Of a stretch of 64,000 nt of DNA, positions 47,941 to 57,712 are shown in pieces (positions within the stretch are counted from its first letter, which is position 1; each line of letters opens with the position of its first letter). Made by a program: the position numbers and the translations under genes. Origin of the DNA: Lolium rigidum (lineage: Eukaryota; Streptophyta; Magnoliopsida; Poales; Poaceae). The stretch spans positions 177,846,017-177,910,016 of the forward strand of contig NC_061513.1 of the NCBI RefSeq assembly GCF_022539505.1. The letters run 5' to 3'. A model generated the notes under the pieces. It was not told where the DNA came from. It made no database searches and was given only the letters and a program-made list of their open reading frames with translations.

Positions 47941-49856
47941 TCTTTACTATTAAATCTAAATGCAACCGTACGTCAGGTTTCTTTCATTTTGACCCTCCTA
48001 TTTTTCTGAGATCAACCCGAAATCCAACTTTTTGCAGCCCACTCCGAGGCCCAATTTCCCAAACGAACGCCAGAAGTAGACGCGGATGTGAGCGACGGGC
48101 GGAGGTCTCCGGCGATTGCTCCGCAGCTGCGGCACGACGGCGGACGGTCTGACCATGCGCGGACATGAGCGACGGGCGGAGGTCTCCGGCGATTTCTCCA
48201 CAGCTGTGGCACGACGGCCGGACCATGCCAACCTCGCGCGAAAAGAGAAGGAGAGCGCTCATCTCATCCCCCTGTCGGGGCGTCGTGATTCGTGAGCTTC
48301 ACTAATTCAGTCTTCGACTCCTCAATCATGGAAGCATCCAGGGAATAAATGGGTAAGCTAAATGTTGGACGTCCACTTAATTTCGGATCTTTCATACGGA
48401 GCGACCCAAACGGATACTAAGCGACTGTTTACGTTCGCATGAACCGAAAATGCGTGCCCAGCGTCCCGATGCATAGTATCCGGGCTGTCTGCGGAGACAT
48501 AAACCTGCCCCAAATATGCGCCTCGGATGAGTCTCGGCGGATGTTGCGCGGACGGACCGAGTGTCCGCCCGCGTCTGGCAGATGTTAATGGCGATTCCTA
48601 GCTGCCGCACAACTTCCACCGTAGCGCCACCGCACAACCTACACCTTTGCCATGAGCAGGGCCGGGCGCGGCCAGGCTACCGCGCCTCCACTTCCGACTC
48701 CACCTCCCAGGTCGAGAGCTCCGACGAGGAGTTGGAGGCGTCGCGGCCAGGCTACCGCGCCTCCACTTCCGACTCCACCTCCCAGGTCGAGAGCTCCGAC
48801 GAGGAGTTGGAGGCGTCGCTTCGGCAGTCTGCGGCCACGTTAATGGCGATGCCTAGCTACCGCACAACTTCCACTGTAGCGCCGCCGCCGCACAACCTCC
48901 ACCTTTGCCATAAGCAGCGCCGGGCACGGCCAGGCTACCGCGCCTCCACCTCCGACTCCACCTCCCCCAGTCGAGAGCTTCGACGAGGAGTTGGAGGACG
49001 ACGAAAGCAGCGACAACATCCTCGACGCGGCCATGGACACGAAGTTCATGGATGACATGGAGCACGAAGCAGAGGAGGAGCTGGCGGCCCACGCAGCGTT
49101 CGACGCCGAGATGGAACGTCGCAGGGAGGCTACCGCCGCAGAGGACGACTTCTCCAACATCGATTGGTCATCTGATGACCCTGACGAACCTACCCCGGAG
49201 GAGAGGGCGGTGGAGCAGAGGGCATTAGTCGAATCCTTTGAGACGCTTAAGAAGGTCGAGGATGCTGCGAACGAGACGCTGCGGTAGCGCCTGCTAGAGG
49301 ACGCGGCGGCGCACCGAGCTCTAGCGGCCGCACGGCGGGCTGTGGAGAAGCAGACGAGGAAGGGACGCAACGACGGGGCCGGGTCATCGGGCAGCAAGTA
49401 GCCTAGGGCTTGTATCTTCTTCAATATGTAGTTTAGTTTGTAGTACATAAAGCTTTTTAAATGTTATTGGAAAACAAAAATGAATCGCCCCGCTGGGAGC
49501 ACACCCAGACGCGAACGGACGCGCGGTTAAAATATATCTGTGGGGCGATACAAATGGACTCGCGTGACCACCTTTAGGCGTCCGATATGCGTCGTCCCGT
49601 TGGAGATGCCCTTAGGCTCTCCCCAGCCAAAGAAGCAGAGGCGAGGCATGCCGAATTGGTCACAAAAATGGCTCTCTAAACTGACAGAATCTTGTATGCC
49701 CTTTCCAGCTGCAAGCGAAGAAATTAAGGTTACATGATTCTTCATGTTTTGTACCTTTCATTTGCATTCAATATATAACAACAAAATCAAAATGTTTTGC
49801 GGAATATATGGGCTAAACATTTGGTCTACCGTAGCAACGCACGGGTATTGTGCTAG
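47941..49856 (+). mobile_element. Helitron H2 (1916 bp, near copy of H1)
   Basis: It starts TCTTTACTATTAAATC and ends CCGTAGCAACGCACGGG plus TATTGTGCTAG, between A (47940) and T (49857). It matches H1 over its whole length with few substitutions. It differs by a small 5' deletion (CCGTGG lost) and an added tandem duplication of GAGCGACGGGCGGAGGTC (about 48090-48220). It is non-autonomous and nested in Helitron H3. Confidence 0.9.
48991..49287 (+). pseudogene. Captured acidic ORF fragment in H2
   Basis: This is the better-preserved copy of the H1 fragment. It reads through SNIDWSSDDPDEPTPEERAVE and then FETLKKVEDAANETLR, a charged helical segment, and stops at TAG where CAG would keep the frame open for about 40 more codons. 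There is no ATG at the left edge of the open frame; the first in-frame Met is in MDTKFMDD. The stop is shared with H1, so it predates their split. Function unknown. Confidence 0.45.
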
Positions 49857-50700
49857 TTTCTCTATTCTGCCAAACAAAAAAGTTGTGCTGCTCCCGAACA
49901 TTCTCTGTACGCAAAGGCAATGAAGGAGGGCGTTGATGTCTTGCTGTAGCCCGGGGAGGCTGTCCTCCTCGCGCCCGTGCCAAAGTTCAGAGGAGAAGGA
50001 GAGGCAGCCGAAGTGGTCTCTCGGATTGGCGGCTCCCGGCGCACCAAGGGCGATGGTGGCACCGTGCCTGGTGACGGGCGGCCGAGCTGCTCAGAGTGAC
50101 GGCGACGTACCTGGCGGCCGAGATCGATTCGCCATTCTGGGATTGGGGCAGCGTGCAGGAGACTGAGCCACCGGCGCAGGTTGCACGTTCTCCGCCGCGC
50201 TGAGACAGACTTGAGAGCGCCGCCCTCCCTTACTCCACGTCTCGCGCGGCTGCCGCCGACCTCCTAGCGCAAGGCCGCATCCATCACCGGGCCCCTCGCC
50301 CTCTGCCTACCTGGAATCTGTCGCAAAACGACCTTGTTACGTTGTTGCATGTACTCTTGCTTCGCCTACTCGCTGTACGGTGGCCTTCGGCATTGCCATG
50401 ATAGATGCCGATCTTGGCCGAGTCCAGGAAGACGGTGTCGAATCGTTGAGCTGAGGACACCTCCACTCGATTACGTGTTCGGCGACGTGGCGGAGGTCGT
50501 GGTCCTCTAGCATGGCGGCGCTGGCAAGCGGTGAGAACCGCGGCTTCCTGAAACTACAGATAATCGGGGACGGGTACTTCTGCAAGGGAATCAGGGGCCT
50601 TCTATCGGAGAGCAAGGAAGAGGCAAGGAAGTCTACGGCCTTGCTCCTGCCGGTTTGGTTGTGATGGGCCCGGTCTGTGGAATATTCGGCGCTACCGCAC
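49857..50700. other. GC-rich, probably captured sequence in H3
   Basis: About 840 bp of GC-rich DNA between H2 and the H3 5' end, unlike the AT-rich rest of H3. A forward 50-codon frame (50512-50664, MAALASGENRGFLKLQIIGD) could be an exon of a captured gene, but I do not recognise it. Several overlapping minus frames are present and I cannot choose among them. Confidence 0.35.
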
Positions 50701-50984
50701 GATTAACTCGAACCAAGCCGTATGAAACAGGGAAAGTGGGACGACCTACCACGGTTGCATTGCAATTTAATAGTAAAGATAACTATGAATATGACTATGT
50801 GGTGGGCAATGGAACCATGGTATGTGTTGATATGGTGGAGGTTACATTGCAATGGGTTATATCCATCTAGGATTAAACAACAAATGTCGTCCAGTAATTC
50901 TTGTGCCGTAAAACTCGTGTTAACCATAAGATCTGAAATGGGATAGACTAGTCAATTGTATTTCCACCTCTCGTACATCAACGG

Positions 50985-51135
50985 ATGCGCTTACCGTAGC
51001 AGTTGTGTCTTGCGGAGCAACTTGAGGGTGGGGATCCCACTCTAATTCCTCACGGTAATGCAGTGCTTACCGTAACAGTTGTGTCTTGCAGGAGCAACTT
51101 GAGGGTGGGGATCCCACTCTAATTCCCCACGGCAA
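50985..51135 (+). repeat. ~75-bp tandem duplication in solo LTR 2
   Basis: The segment containing GCTTACCGTA.CAGTTGTGTC and GAGGGTGGGGATCCCACTC occurs at about 50990-51058 and again at about 51065-51131, with a few differences. Confidence 0.85.
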
Positions 51136-52154
51136 TGCGGTCTATGACGGGTTGCATCTACCAGCGAAGGAGTATATGGTTAGATCCCAGAACTGTTGTC
51201 GTGGCCGGGGGCCATCCTTAATTGGTATAAGTACACCGGCGAGGACCCAGGGTCGGGGAATGCAACAAAGGGTGGGTGTGCGAGGTAGCGGAGGAATATA
51301 ATTGGCTATGACCTTATACCGGGCCTCACACTAAAGGAAGTGTGGACGGGGAAATTGCCCGGTTGGCACCAAGGTTAAGATCTCTTATGGGTAAAGCAAC
51401 ACACCTCTGCAGAGTGTAATGAATCGTGACCTGTCACTCCCTGTTCCGGGGTTTGGAACTACGAACGCTGCCGGAAAGGAACTCCATGAAGTTCTAGTAA
51501 ACCAGTGAAGGCTGACGGACATAGTTCTTCTGAATAAAAGCAACCTTTTGAAGAAATGGTTATGAAAACCTGCATTGGTATTAGACTTTCTGGTCTAATA
51601 CCGTAGCTAGTGCATTAAACACCTCTTTCCTATAATGAACTTGCTGAGTACGCTCGTACTCATCCCACTCTTAAATCCCCTGCTTAGATATGGAGGAATC
51701 GAATGAGGATCTACAGTACAACTCGAAGACCGAGGAATCAACAATTACTTCAAGGGACAGGAACCTGACAGAAGAGTCAAACACCACATCCAACAAGGAT
51801 AAAACCTAGCTTAGCAATATAAAGGAACTAGTTTCCTAAACCTAGCTCTTATTTAGCTAGAATCTATTCATGACCTCTTTAGCTAGTTAAACACTCTGCA
51901 AATAGAGTTCGTGATAAGACTAGACTACGAGTCGTTCTTCTGGAGTTTATTTGCAGTTTTACCTCATTGTAAAGTAGGAGGCTGTGATGATCTTATGTAA
52001 CAAAGTCAATGTTGTAATTCTATAGACATGCCTTGGACTCGCATATGTTTCTGTTGTACCACTCTGAGCGATATAATACTAGTGGAACGGTGTTTCATTG
52101 GTGTTATATCAGACTTGCATACTACACCATGCAGTGGTATGCCGGGTCACCACA

Positions 52155-53227
52155 CAAGGTCCCATAGATATCACGTCCTATCAATTACACATGGAATTAC
52201 TCAAGCACTCCTTGATGTCATCCCTGAGGTCATTGGTAAATGCAAATGATCAAAAGGATTCACTATAAGTTTGAGTCGATTTTATCCTGTAGTGCTATAA
52301 GCTGAGACGAGTTTATCCTCAAGTGCTATAAGCTTGAGTCAAGTTTCTCCTTGAGTGTTGCAAGCTTGAGTGAATTTCATCCTTGAGTGCTATAAACTGG
52401 AGTCGAGATTCTCCTTAAATGCTATAAGCTTGAGTCGAGTTTCTCCTTGAGTGTTGTAAGCTTGAGTCGATTTCATCCTTGTGTGCTATAAACTGGAGTC
52501 AAGTTTCTCCTTAAAATACTATGCTACAAGCCCAAGTTAAACCCCTCTTTGAATGCTTAAGACCTTGAGTCTAGTTTCCTCCTTGAGTAATACATTCTTG
52601 ATTCTATTCCTAACTACGAGAACTTTCCATAGACTCGAGGGCTACTCTCAACGACAGCGCTGGCCGCACACGCGATAAAAACAAAGAGATTTCACAAACG
52701 ACATAGATTCCTCTATAAAATTGAAGACTCATTATCATATGGTTGCACATAAGCTTGATATCACATATAAACTGAGCAGAGTCTATAATTCCTTGATTAC
52801 CTAGATTGCATCCACTGCAAAAATATATTTGAATGTTGCATCTACGACATAACGATAAGTCCTAGAGATCTTATCAATGGGCTTGGCACTCATTCTGCGA
52901 TGCTCTACCAGTTATTTACCGTGCCAACAACGAGCTCGATTCGCTGAGGCCTCCACGACATGAGTCGAGTTACAACTAGTTTATACCGGATTTGAATTTG
53001 GGACTCGAGTTTGAGTAGGTTATGTTGATTTCGCCCTAGAGCAATTAACTGGTCATGATCTGTCGGTTGAACTAGGCGCGTTAACCAAAATCCCTATACA
53101 TATTAAAACATCGATCTCATGAATTTCTAGGCTCATATTAACGCTTTGATCAATTCATCAAGTACAACAAGAAACGAATTTGGCCGAGTCTCTACGCGGG
53201 TCTTCAACACCCCTAGACACTCGAGGC
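52155..53227 (+). mobile_element. 3' interior of element D with minisatellite
   Basis: No gene is seen. From 52268 to about 52540, at least six units of roughly 45-60 bp alternate GCTTGAGTCGAGTTTCTCC and TTGAGTGCTATAAGC. At 52630-52680 the text GACTCGAGGGCTACTC...GACAGCGCTGG matches the unit that precedes the 3' LTR of element C. The segment ends CTAGACACTCGAGGC directly before TGATACGTC, a decayed PPT (CTAGACACTCGGGGGCTAC in C). This is the tail of a forward element. Confidence 0.7.
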
Positions 53228-53236
53228 TGATACGTC
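53228..53236 (+). repeat. Left end of element D LTR (split by C)
   Basis: TGATACGTC; the last five bases (ACGTC) are the C target site. The LTR resumes at 62874 with CAAAACGTATC, restoring the hairpin GATACGT/ACGTATC that opens E LTRs too. Confidence 0.82.
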
Positions 53237-53777
53237 TGACGTGGGCATTACCCTTCGGGTAACCGGCATTGCCCACCCTATACAATCTAACTGGAGGCCC
53301 ATGAAGGTATTCGATGGCAAGATGGGCCACTCGGATGTCGCAGCAGAAGATTCCTTGGCGAGCAAGACAAGGAAGGATCCGAACAAGGAAAGTTTAGAGC
53401 TAGAACTATTGTAAAACTACTCGTACTCGGTTAGACTTCTTGAGACCTGGCCTCCTATATAAAGGCCAGGAGAGGGGTTGCCGAGGGACACAATCAACCT
53501 TAGCAATCATAGCCACCAGAAGTCTAGAGCTAGGTCGCCGCAGCGCTTAGTCTCTCGACGATATCTCAGCCGAACCTTTCGGCACCCCATTGTAACCCAT
53601 TATTATCATAATCAAGATCAGACATGCAGGACGTAAGGGTTTTACCTCATCGAGGGCCCCGAATCTGGGTAAATTGCTCTCCCCACTTGTCTGTGAACCG
53701 ATGTCTCGTATCAGCTTGCAGGATTCCATCAACCCTAAGCCCCAATCGGAGGGCATTGCCGAGGAGTACCCTCGATA
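53237..53777 (+). repeat. 5' LTR of element C
   Basis: It starts TGACGTGGGCATTACCC; its right end aligns with CCTCTACA of the 3' LTR but is mutated (CCTCGATA). The box CTCCTATATAAAGGCC (TATATAAA at 53456) is the likely promoter. Confidence 0.93.
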
Positions 53778-53779
53778 AT

Positions 53780-53797
53780 TGGCGCCGTCTGTGGGGA
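53780..53797 (+). promoter_or_regulatory. PBS of element C
   Basis: TGGCGCCGTCTGTGGGGA, 2 nt after the LTR. It is a common PBS of grass gypsy elements and differs from the PBS classes of E, F and B. Confidence 0.85.
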
Positions 53798-53835
53798 CCC
53801 TGTCAGCACAAGATCGGTCATCGGCAGATCCAGTC

Positions 53836-54048
53836 ATGTCATCGGCAGCTTCATCGACACCATCATCGCCAATTCTGGGAAGCCCGATTCGATTCGGCTC
53901 CTATGAATTCACCCCGCATAGCGACTCGTCTCGCTCGACCTTTTCTGATCTACAAGGAAACATGGAGATGATCTTCGGCAGCATCCACTACAACGTCAAC
54001 TCGGAAGGAGTCCTTCACTGCTGGAACCGCTCGCCTCCAGATCGATAG
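53836..54048 (+). pseudogene. gag N-terminal fragment of element C
   Basis: The frame from MSSAASSTPSSP through SFSDLQ-like sequence to MEMIFGSIHYNV sits where gag begins. The element D frame at 63334 also has an MEMMF motif at the matching place. It leaves frame near 54048, and the main gag frame resumes at 54177 in another phase, with a frameshift in between. Confidence 0.55.
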
Positions 54049-54176
54049 GTCCAAGCACGTCGTCATCAATCAACCTTTCGGCTGGTCTGATGAACTCAAC
54101 GAACTCACCCGCGCCATCGACTCCTCGTTCGACGTCTCCCATGTCGGTTGGATCTAACAATTCCACATCTTCGTAG

Positions 54177-57001
54177 ATGACCTCGTACTACTGCTTAAAC
54201 TGCGATACCAGGCACGGGTTAGGATCAAGCGACACGCCGTTCATCTGCAATGCCCAGTACTCCTCGGGAGAGGACAGTGTCGACAGCATCATCCAAGGCA
54301 CCACCCGAAGAACGCCACACCACCAGGTTTATGTCGCCAACAACACGGGAAACGCAAGGAACAGGGGAGACGAAGATCACACCCCCCGCTCCAGCAGACG
54401 AGCAAGTTTTGCAAACAGTGCCAGTAACAATAACAGCGATTACACCATCGCAGAGGAGGAGTGGGCAGCAGCCAAGGCAGCCGTGCTTAACAACACACCG
54501 CTCCCCGCGGGAACCTCGGTTGGAACCCTCAACGCTTATCGCTCCATATTGGAGAAAAACCGGGAGCGCCTGTCGAAAGAACAAGCCACCCTCGAGAGAA
54601 GCCTATCTGCTGCAGACCAATCTAGTGAACGACGGAGAGGCTCGCGAGGAAGCGCCTCTCGAAGCACTCAAGGGGCAGGCAAGCACCGATCAAGGTTATC
54701 CAGACTCTCGGAGGATGACGCCAGAGAAATAACGTCGAATCTGACCAAGTCTTCTATGACCACGGACACCGCGGGCATGCCACGGCCAAAAACCGTCGCA
54801 TGAGCAACCGCCAATCTCGCAGCATACCTCATCAATCAGCGCCCTGAAGGTTCTATGGCCCAAGCTCACCGAGGTGCCCTGGAAAGTCTCGCAATATTGG
54901 GAGACAACCTAGTCCCGCGGAAGGAAAAGACCACGTTACAGGCCAGCGGCTCAAAGCATCATGCGAGAGATGCTCGAGACGAAATCACCCAGAGCGCAAG
55001 GCGACGATGCGCCGCTAGGGAGGAATATGACAGTGATTCTTCGGATGAAAGCCAGGAGAACGACGGCGAGCTAAGGGGGGCCGATTGTTTAAGCTACAAA
55101 ATCCGTGAGGCGATGCCACCCAGAAATTTCAAACCTACCCCTTCTGACGCCGTCAAATACGATGGACAGCAGGAGCCGAGGTCCTGGATAGACGATTATT
55201 TGTAGACTGTGATTCTGCACAAAGGAAATCAGATAGAAGCAATGCAATGCTTGCAGCTTTACCTGAAGGATTCAGCACGAGCTTGGTTAAGAGGCCTGCC
55301 GAAGGGTTCCATCAAGTCATGGGACGATCTAGTAGACGCTTTTGTCACCAATTTTCAAGCAACATACAAGAGACCCGTCGGGATTGAGGAATTACGGCAT
55401 TGCCAGCAGAAGCAGAAGGAATCAATGCGCGCATACATCGGGAGATTCACCAAGCTCTTAAACGCCGCCGAAGATGTTTCCGTCGACAGAGCAATCGACG
55501 CCTTCAGCGATGGCATCCGACGAGAAAGCTACATAGAGGAACTCGGGCGCAAAAAACCAAAAATCATAACCATGTTAATGGAAATCGCCAACAGCTGGGC
55601 TGATGGCGAGGACAACGTACGGAAGCCGCGACAGCGCAGTGACGACGAAGACGACGACCAGCCGAAGCACGATTCGGGTGGACGAAGGGATCGCCATAGG
55701 AAAAGGAAAAACCGCTGTTACGACGACAGTAACCTAGTAGCCGCAGGATACTCTGATCGGCAGGATGATCGGTATGACGACAAATGAGACGATCGGCAGG
55801 ACAGCAATCGGAACAACTCTGGAAACCGTGGTAACTACAAACCACGACCGCAGAGAACTCCCAAGTTACCCTACGCCAAACATATAAACGCTCCCTGCTA
55901 CCTGCACTCGTACATCGACTCCAAGGATAACAAAACAAAGTCAAGCCACCTGCTCAGAGATTGTAGACAGTTCATTGAAATGCAGGAACTCATGCAGCGA
56001 CAGGCACGCGAAGCAACCACCCCCACACCCACCCCCACCGCAGCACCAGGTCCAGCAGGCGCAGCCTCATCAACCCAACAAGGCGTTTCCACCGCCACGT
56101 GGGCAGATGAGCATGATCCACAGAACGGGTGTCTCCAGAAGAGAAATGAAGAAACTCACCCGAGAAATCAATCTGGCAGAAAGTATCATGGCAAACATCC
56201 CTGAGTATGTCGAGTGGTCGTCTCAGAACATTACGTTCGGCCGAGCAGCATCACCCGATGACCATACCAAAACCAGGACACGCTGCCCTAGTAGTCGAGG
56301 CACAAATCGGGGGCTTCAAGATGAGCAAAGTTTTCATGGATGGTGGAAGCGGGCTAAACCTGATATTCGTCGACACAATCAAAAGTATGGGGATCACCAT
56401 GAAAATGCTAGAGGATTCTGACACCTATTTCCATGGAATTCTCCCTACTTCGCCGGCGTACTCTCTTGGCAAAATTTACCTGAACGTCGTCTTCGGCAAA
56501 CCCGACAACTTCAGGAAGGAGAAGATCGAGTTTGAAGTCGTGAACTGGGAATCACAGTACCACGCTATACTCGGAAGACCAGCTTATGCCAAGTTCATGG
56601 CTGGACCACACTATGCATACCTCAAGCTGAAAATGCCTGGGAGCAACGGGACAAACATCACAGTCTATGGAAGTTTTTCACGCTCAGACAATTGTGACCG
56701 CGATTTTCAGAGGATTGCTGCAAAGTTCGGGTTCAAACAGGAAGTCATCGATCCCCGTTCCAAGCCATCGCCATGCGATAATAAGGATGAAAAACACGTT
56801 AGGGAAACGGAGCAGAAGCCAGCCGACCTTGCCCCAGAAGTTTCGGCAGTAAAGGCTTCAGCAGCCGATGGCGCGGCAGTCATAGGAGAAAGCAAGACAT
56901 TGGCAATTGCCGTCGAGACCCCTAGTGAAATCGACGACGCCTCGAAAACCGCTAACGTGGTGGACAAGCCGGAAGATAAGAAGAACCCTTTCCTTGCTTA
57001 A
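54177..57001 (+). pseudogene. Decayed gag-protease of element C
   Basis: One frame holds from 54177 to about 56060 except for three stops at 54801 (TGA), 55203 (TAG) and 55785 (TGA), each explained by C-to-T change of CGA or CAG. The gag core (Retrotrans_gag type) is at about 55230-55520: LYLKDSARAWLRGLPKGSI and FVTNFQATYKRPVGIEEL. It is followed by a basic region and a C/H array (CYLHSYIDS...HLLRDC, about 55898). Frame changes near 56060 and 56255 lead to the retropepsin-like domain (about 56300-56640) with MDGGSGLNLIFVDTIKSMG, in which DGG replaces DTG. A basic and acidic tail ends at 57001 with no reverse transcriptase. Such truncated gag-protease elements need pol from a partner. Confidence 0.87.
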
Positions 57002-57712
57002 AGTAGATGAACAGCGTTTAGGTTTTTCCTTTACCTTCAACAGGGCCCTCCTTTTTTCGCCCTTTAGTCTCGTGCTTACGTTATTAATGAGAACTTAAGT
57101 TTTAATCCCTTGATAAGCATTGCAGTAATTCGGAGCATCTAATCCGCACCATCGTAAACCTTGCCTACGCCCCCTGGCGAGCAACTGTGCAACGTAGTAT
57201 GCGGCAAAAGATCGTGCTCCAAAAAAAGCCTCTACGAGCGCTAAAGGATGCAAAATAAACAAGGGTGCTAACCTTTCCCTCTGCTATAGATGCCTCTACA
57301 AGCGCCGTAAATAGCAAGAGTTTGGAAATACATATAATACAACCCACGTTCAATATTTCACTTATGGAAATATCAAAGAACAACGGGCTCATCGGCAGAG
57401 TTAGTGCTCCCGATATATTCGGGAGCTACTGTCAAAACATACATAGGTTGAAAGCAAAGTTGCACATACAACGGGTTTAGCAAGACCTGCAACACGAGCT
57501 GATCACTCAAATAATTTGCTGACCAACGAGTACATATAAGTATAAAACGGGCAATTAAGATTTGCTCCTCCAAAATTTGCCAACGGCATCAACACGGTAA
57601 AAGTGCATATACATGTATCTGCCGAACAGAAAGTTTCAACTATGCAATCCAAACGATTGGATGAAGTAGCCAAATCACCTATTTACAATAAAGACCTAAC
57701 CCTGAACTACTC
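57002..57712. other. Spacer between sense and antisense ORFs of C
   Basis: About 710 bp between the stop of gag-protease and the end of the antisense ORF. Short frames only; I see no domain, promoter or repeat in it. Confidence 0.6.

Larger units (their letters stand above)
44754..50779 (-). mobile_element. Helitron H3, reverse, with two nested insertions
   Basis: On the minus strand the 5' end is TCTTTACTATTAAATTGCAA (from 50779), nearly the H1 start and likewise followed within 25 bp by TGCAACCGTGG. The 3' end is CCGTAGCGAAGCATGGG plus TATTATGCTAG (to 44754), the H1 terminus with a few changes. Flanks are A (44753) and T (50780) on the forward strand, the expected A/T site. Without the PIF/Harbinger element and H2, about 2.0 kb is its own sequence. 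Its 5' half (49857-50700) is GC-rich and probably captured; its 3' half is AT-rich. Confidence 0.85.
37875..52154 (+). repeat. Giant solo LTR 2 with nested DNA transposons
   Basis: It starts TGTAATATTCCAG and ends GGGTCACCACA. It is flanked by identical CAAGG duplications (37870-37874 and 52155-52159). Removing the Helitrons leaves about 6.4 kb of LTR, very large for an LTR. Its layout matches solo LTR 1: AT-rich left part, GC-rich promoter island at 40060-40990, TATA box, long tail and the shared CTCTGCAGAGT (51405-51415). No PBS, PPT or second LTR is seen. AT-rich parts (37900-40000 and 43117-44753) hold no genes. Confidence 0.85.

Noticed and set aside
37870..52159. Cellular gene between 49857 and 50700
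   Set aside because: The GC-rich block is bounded by Helitron H3 ends and has no long clean frame; a captured fragment is the more economical reading.
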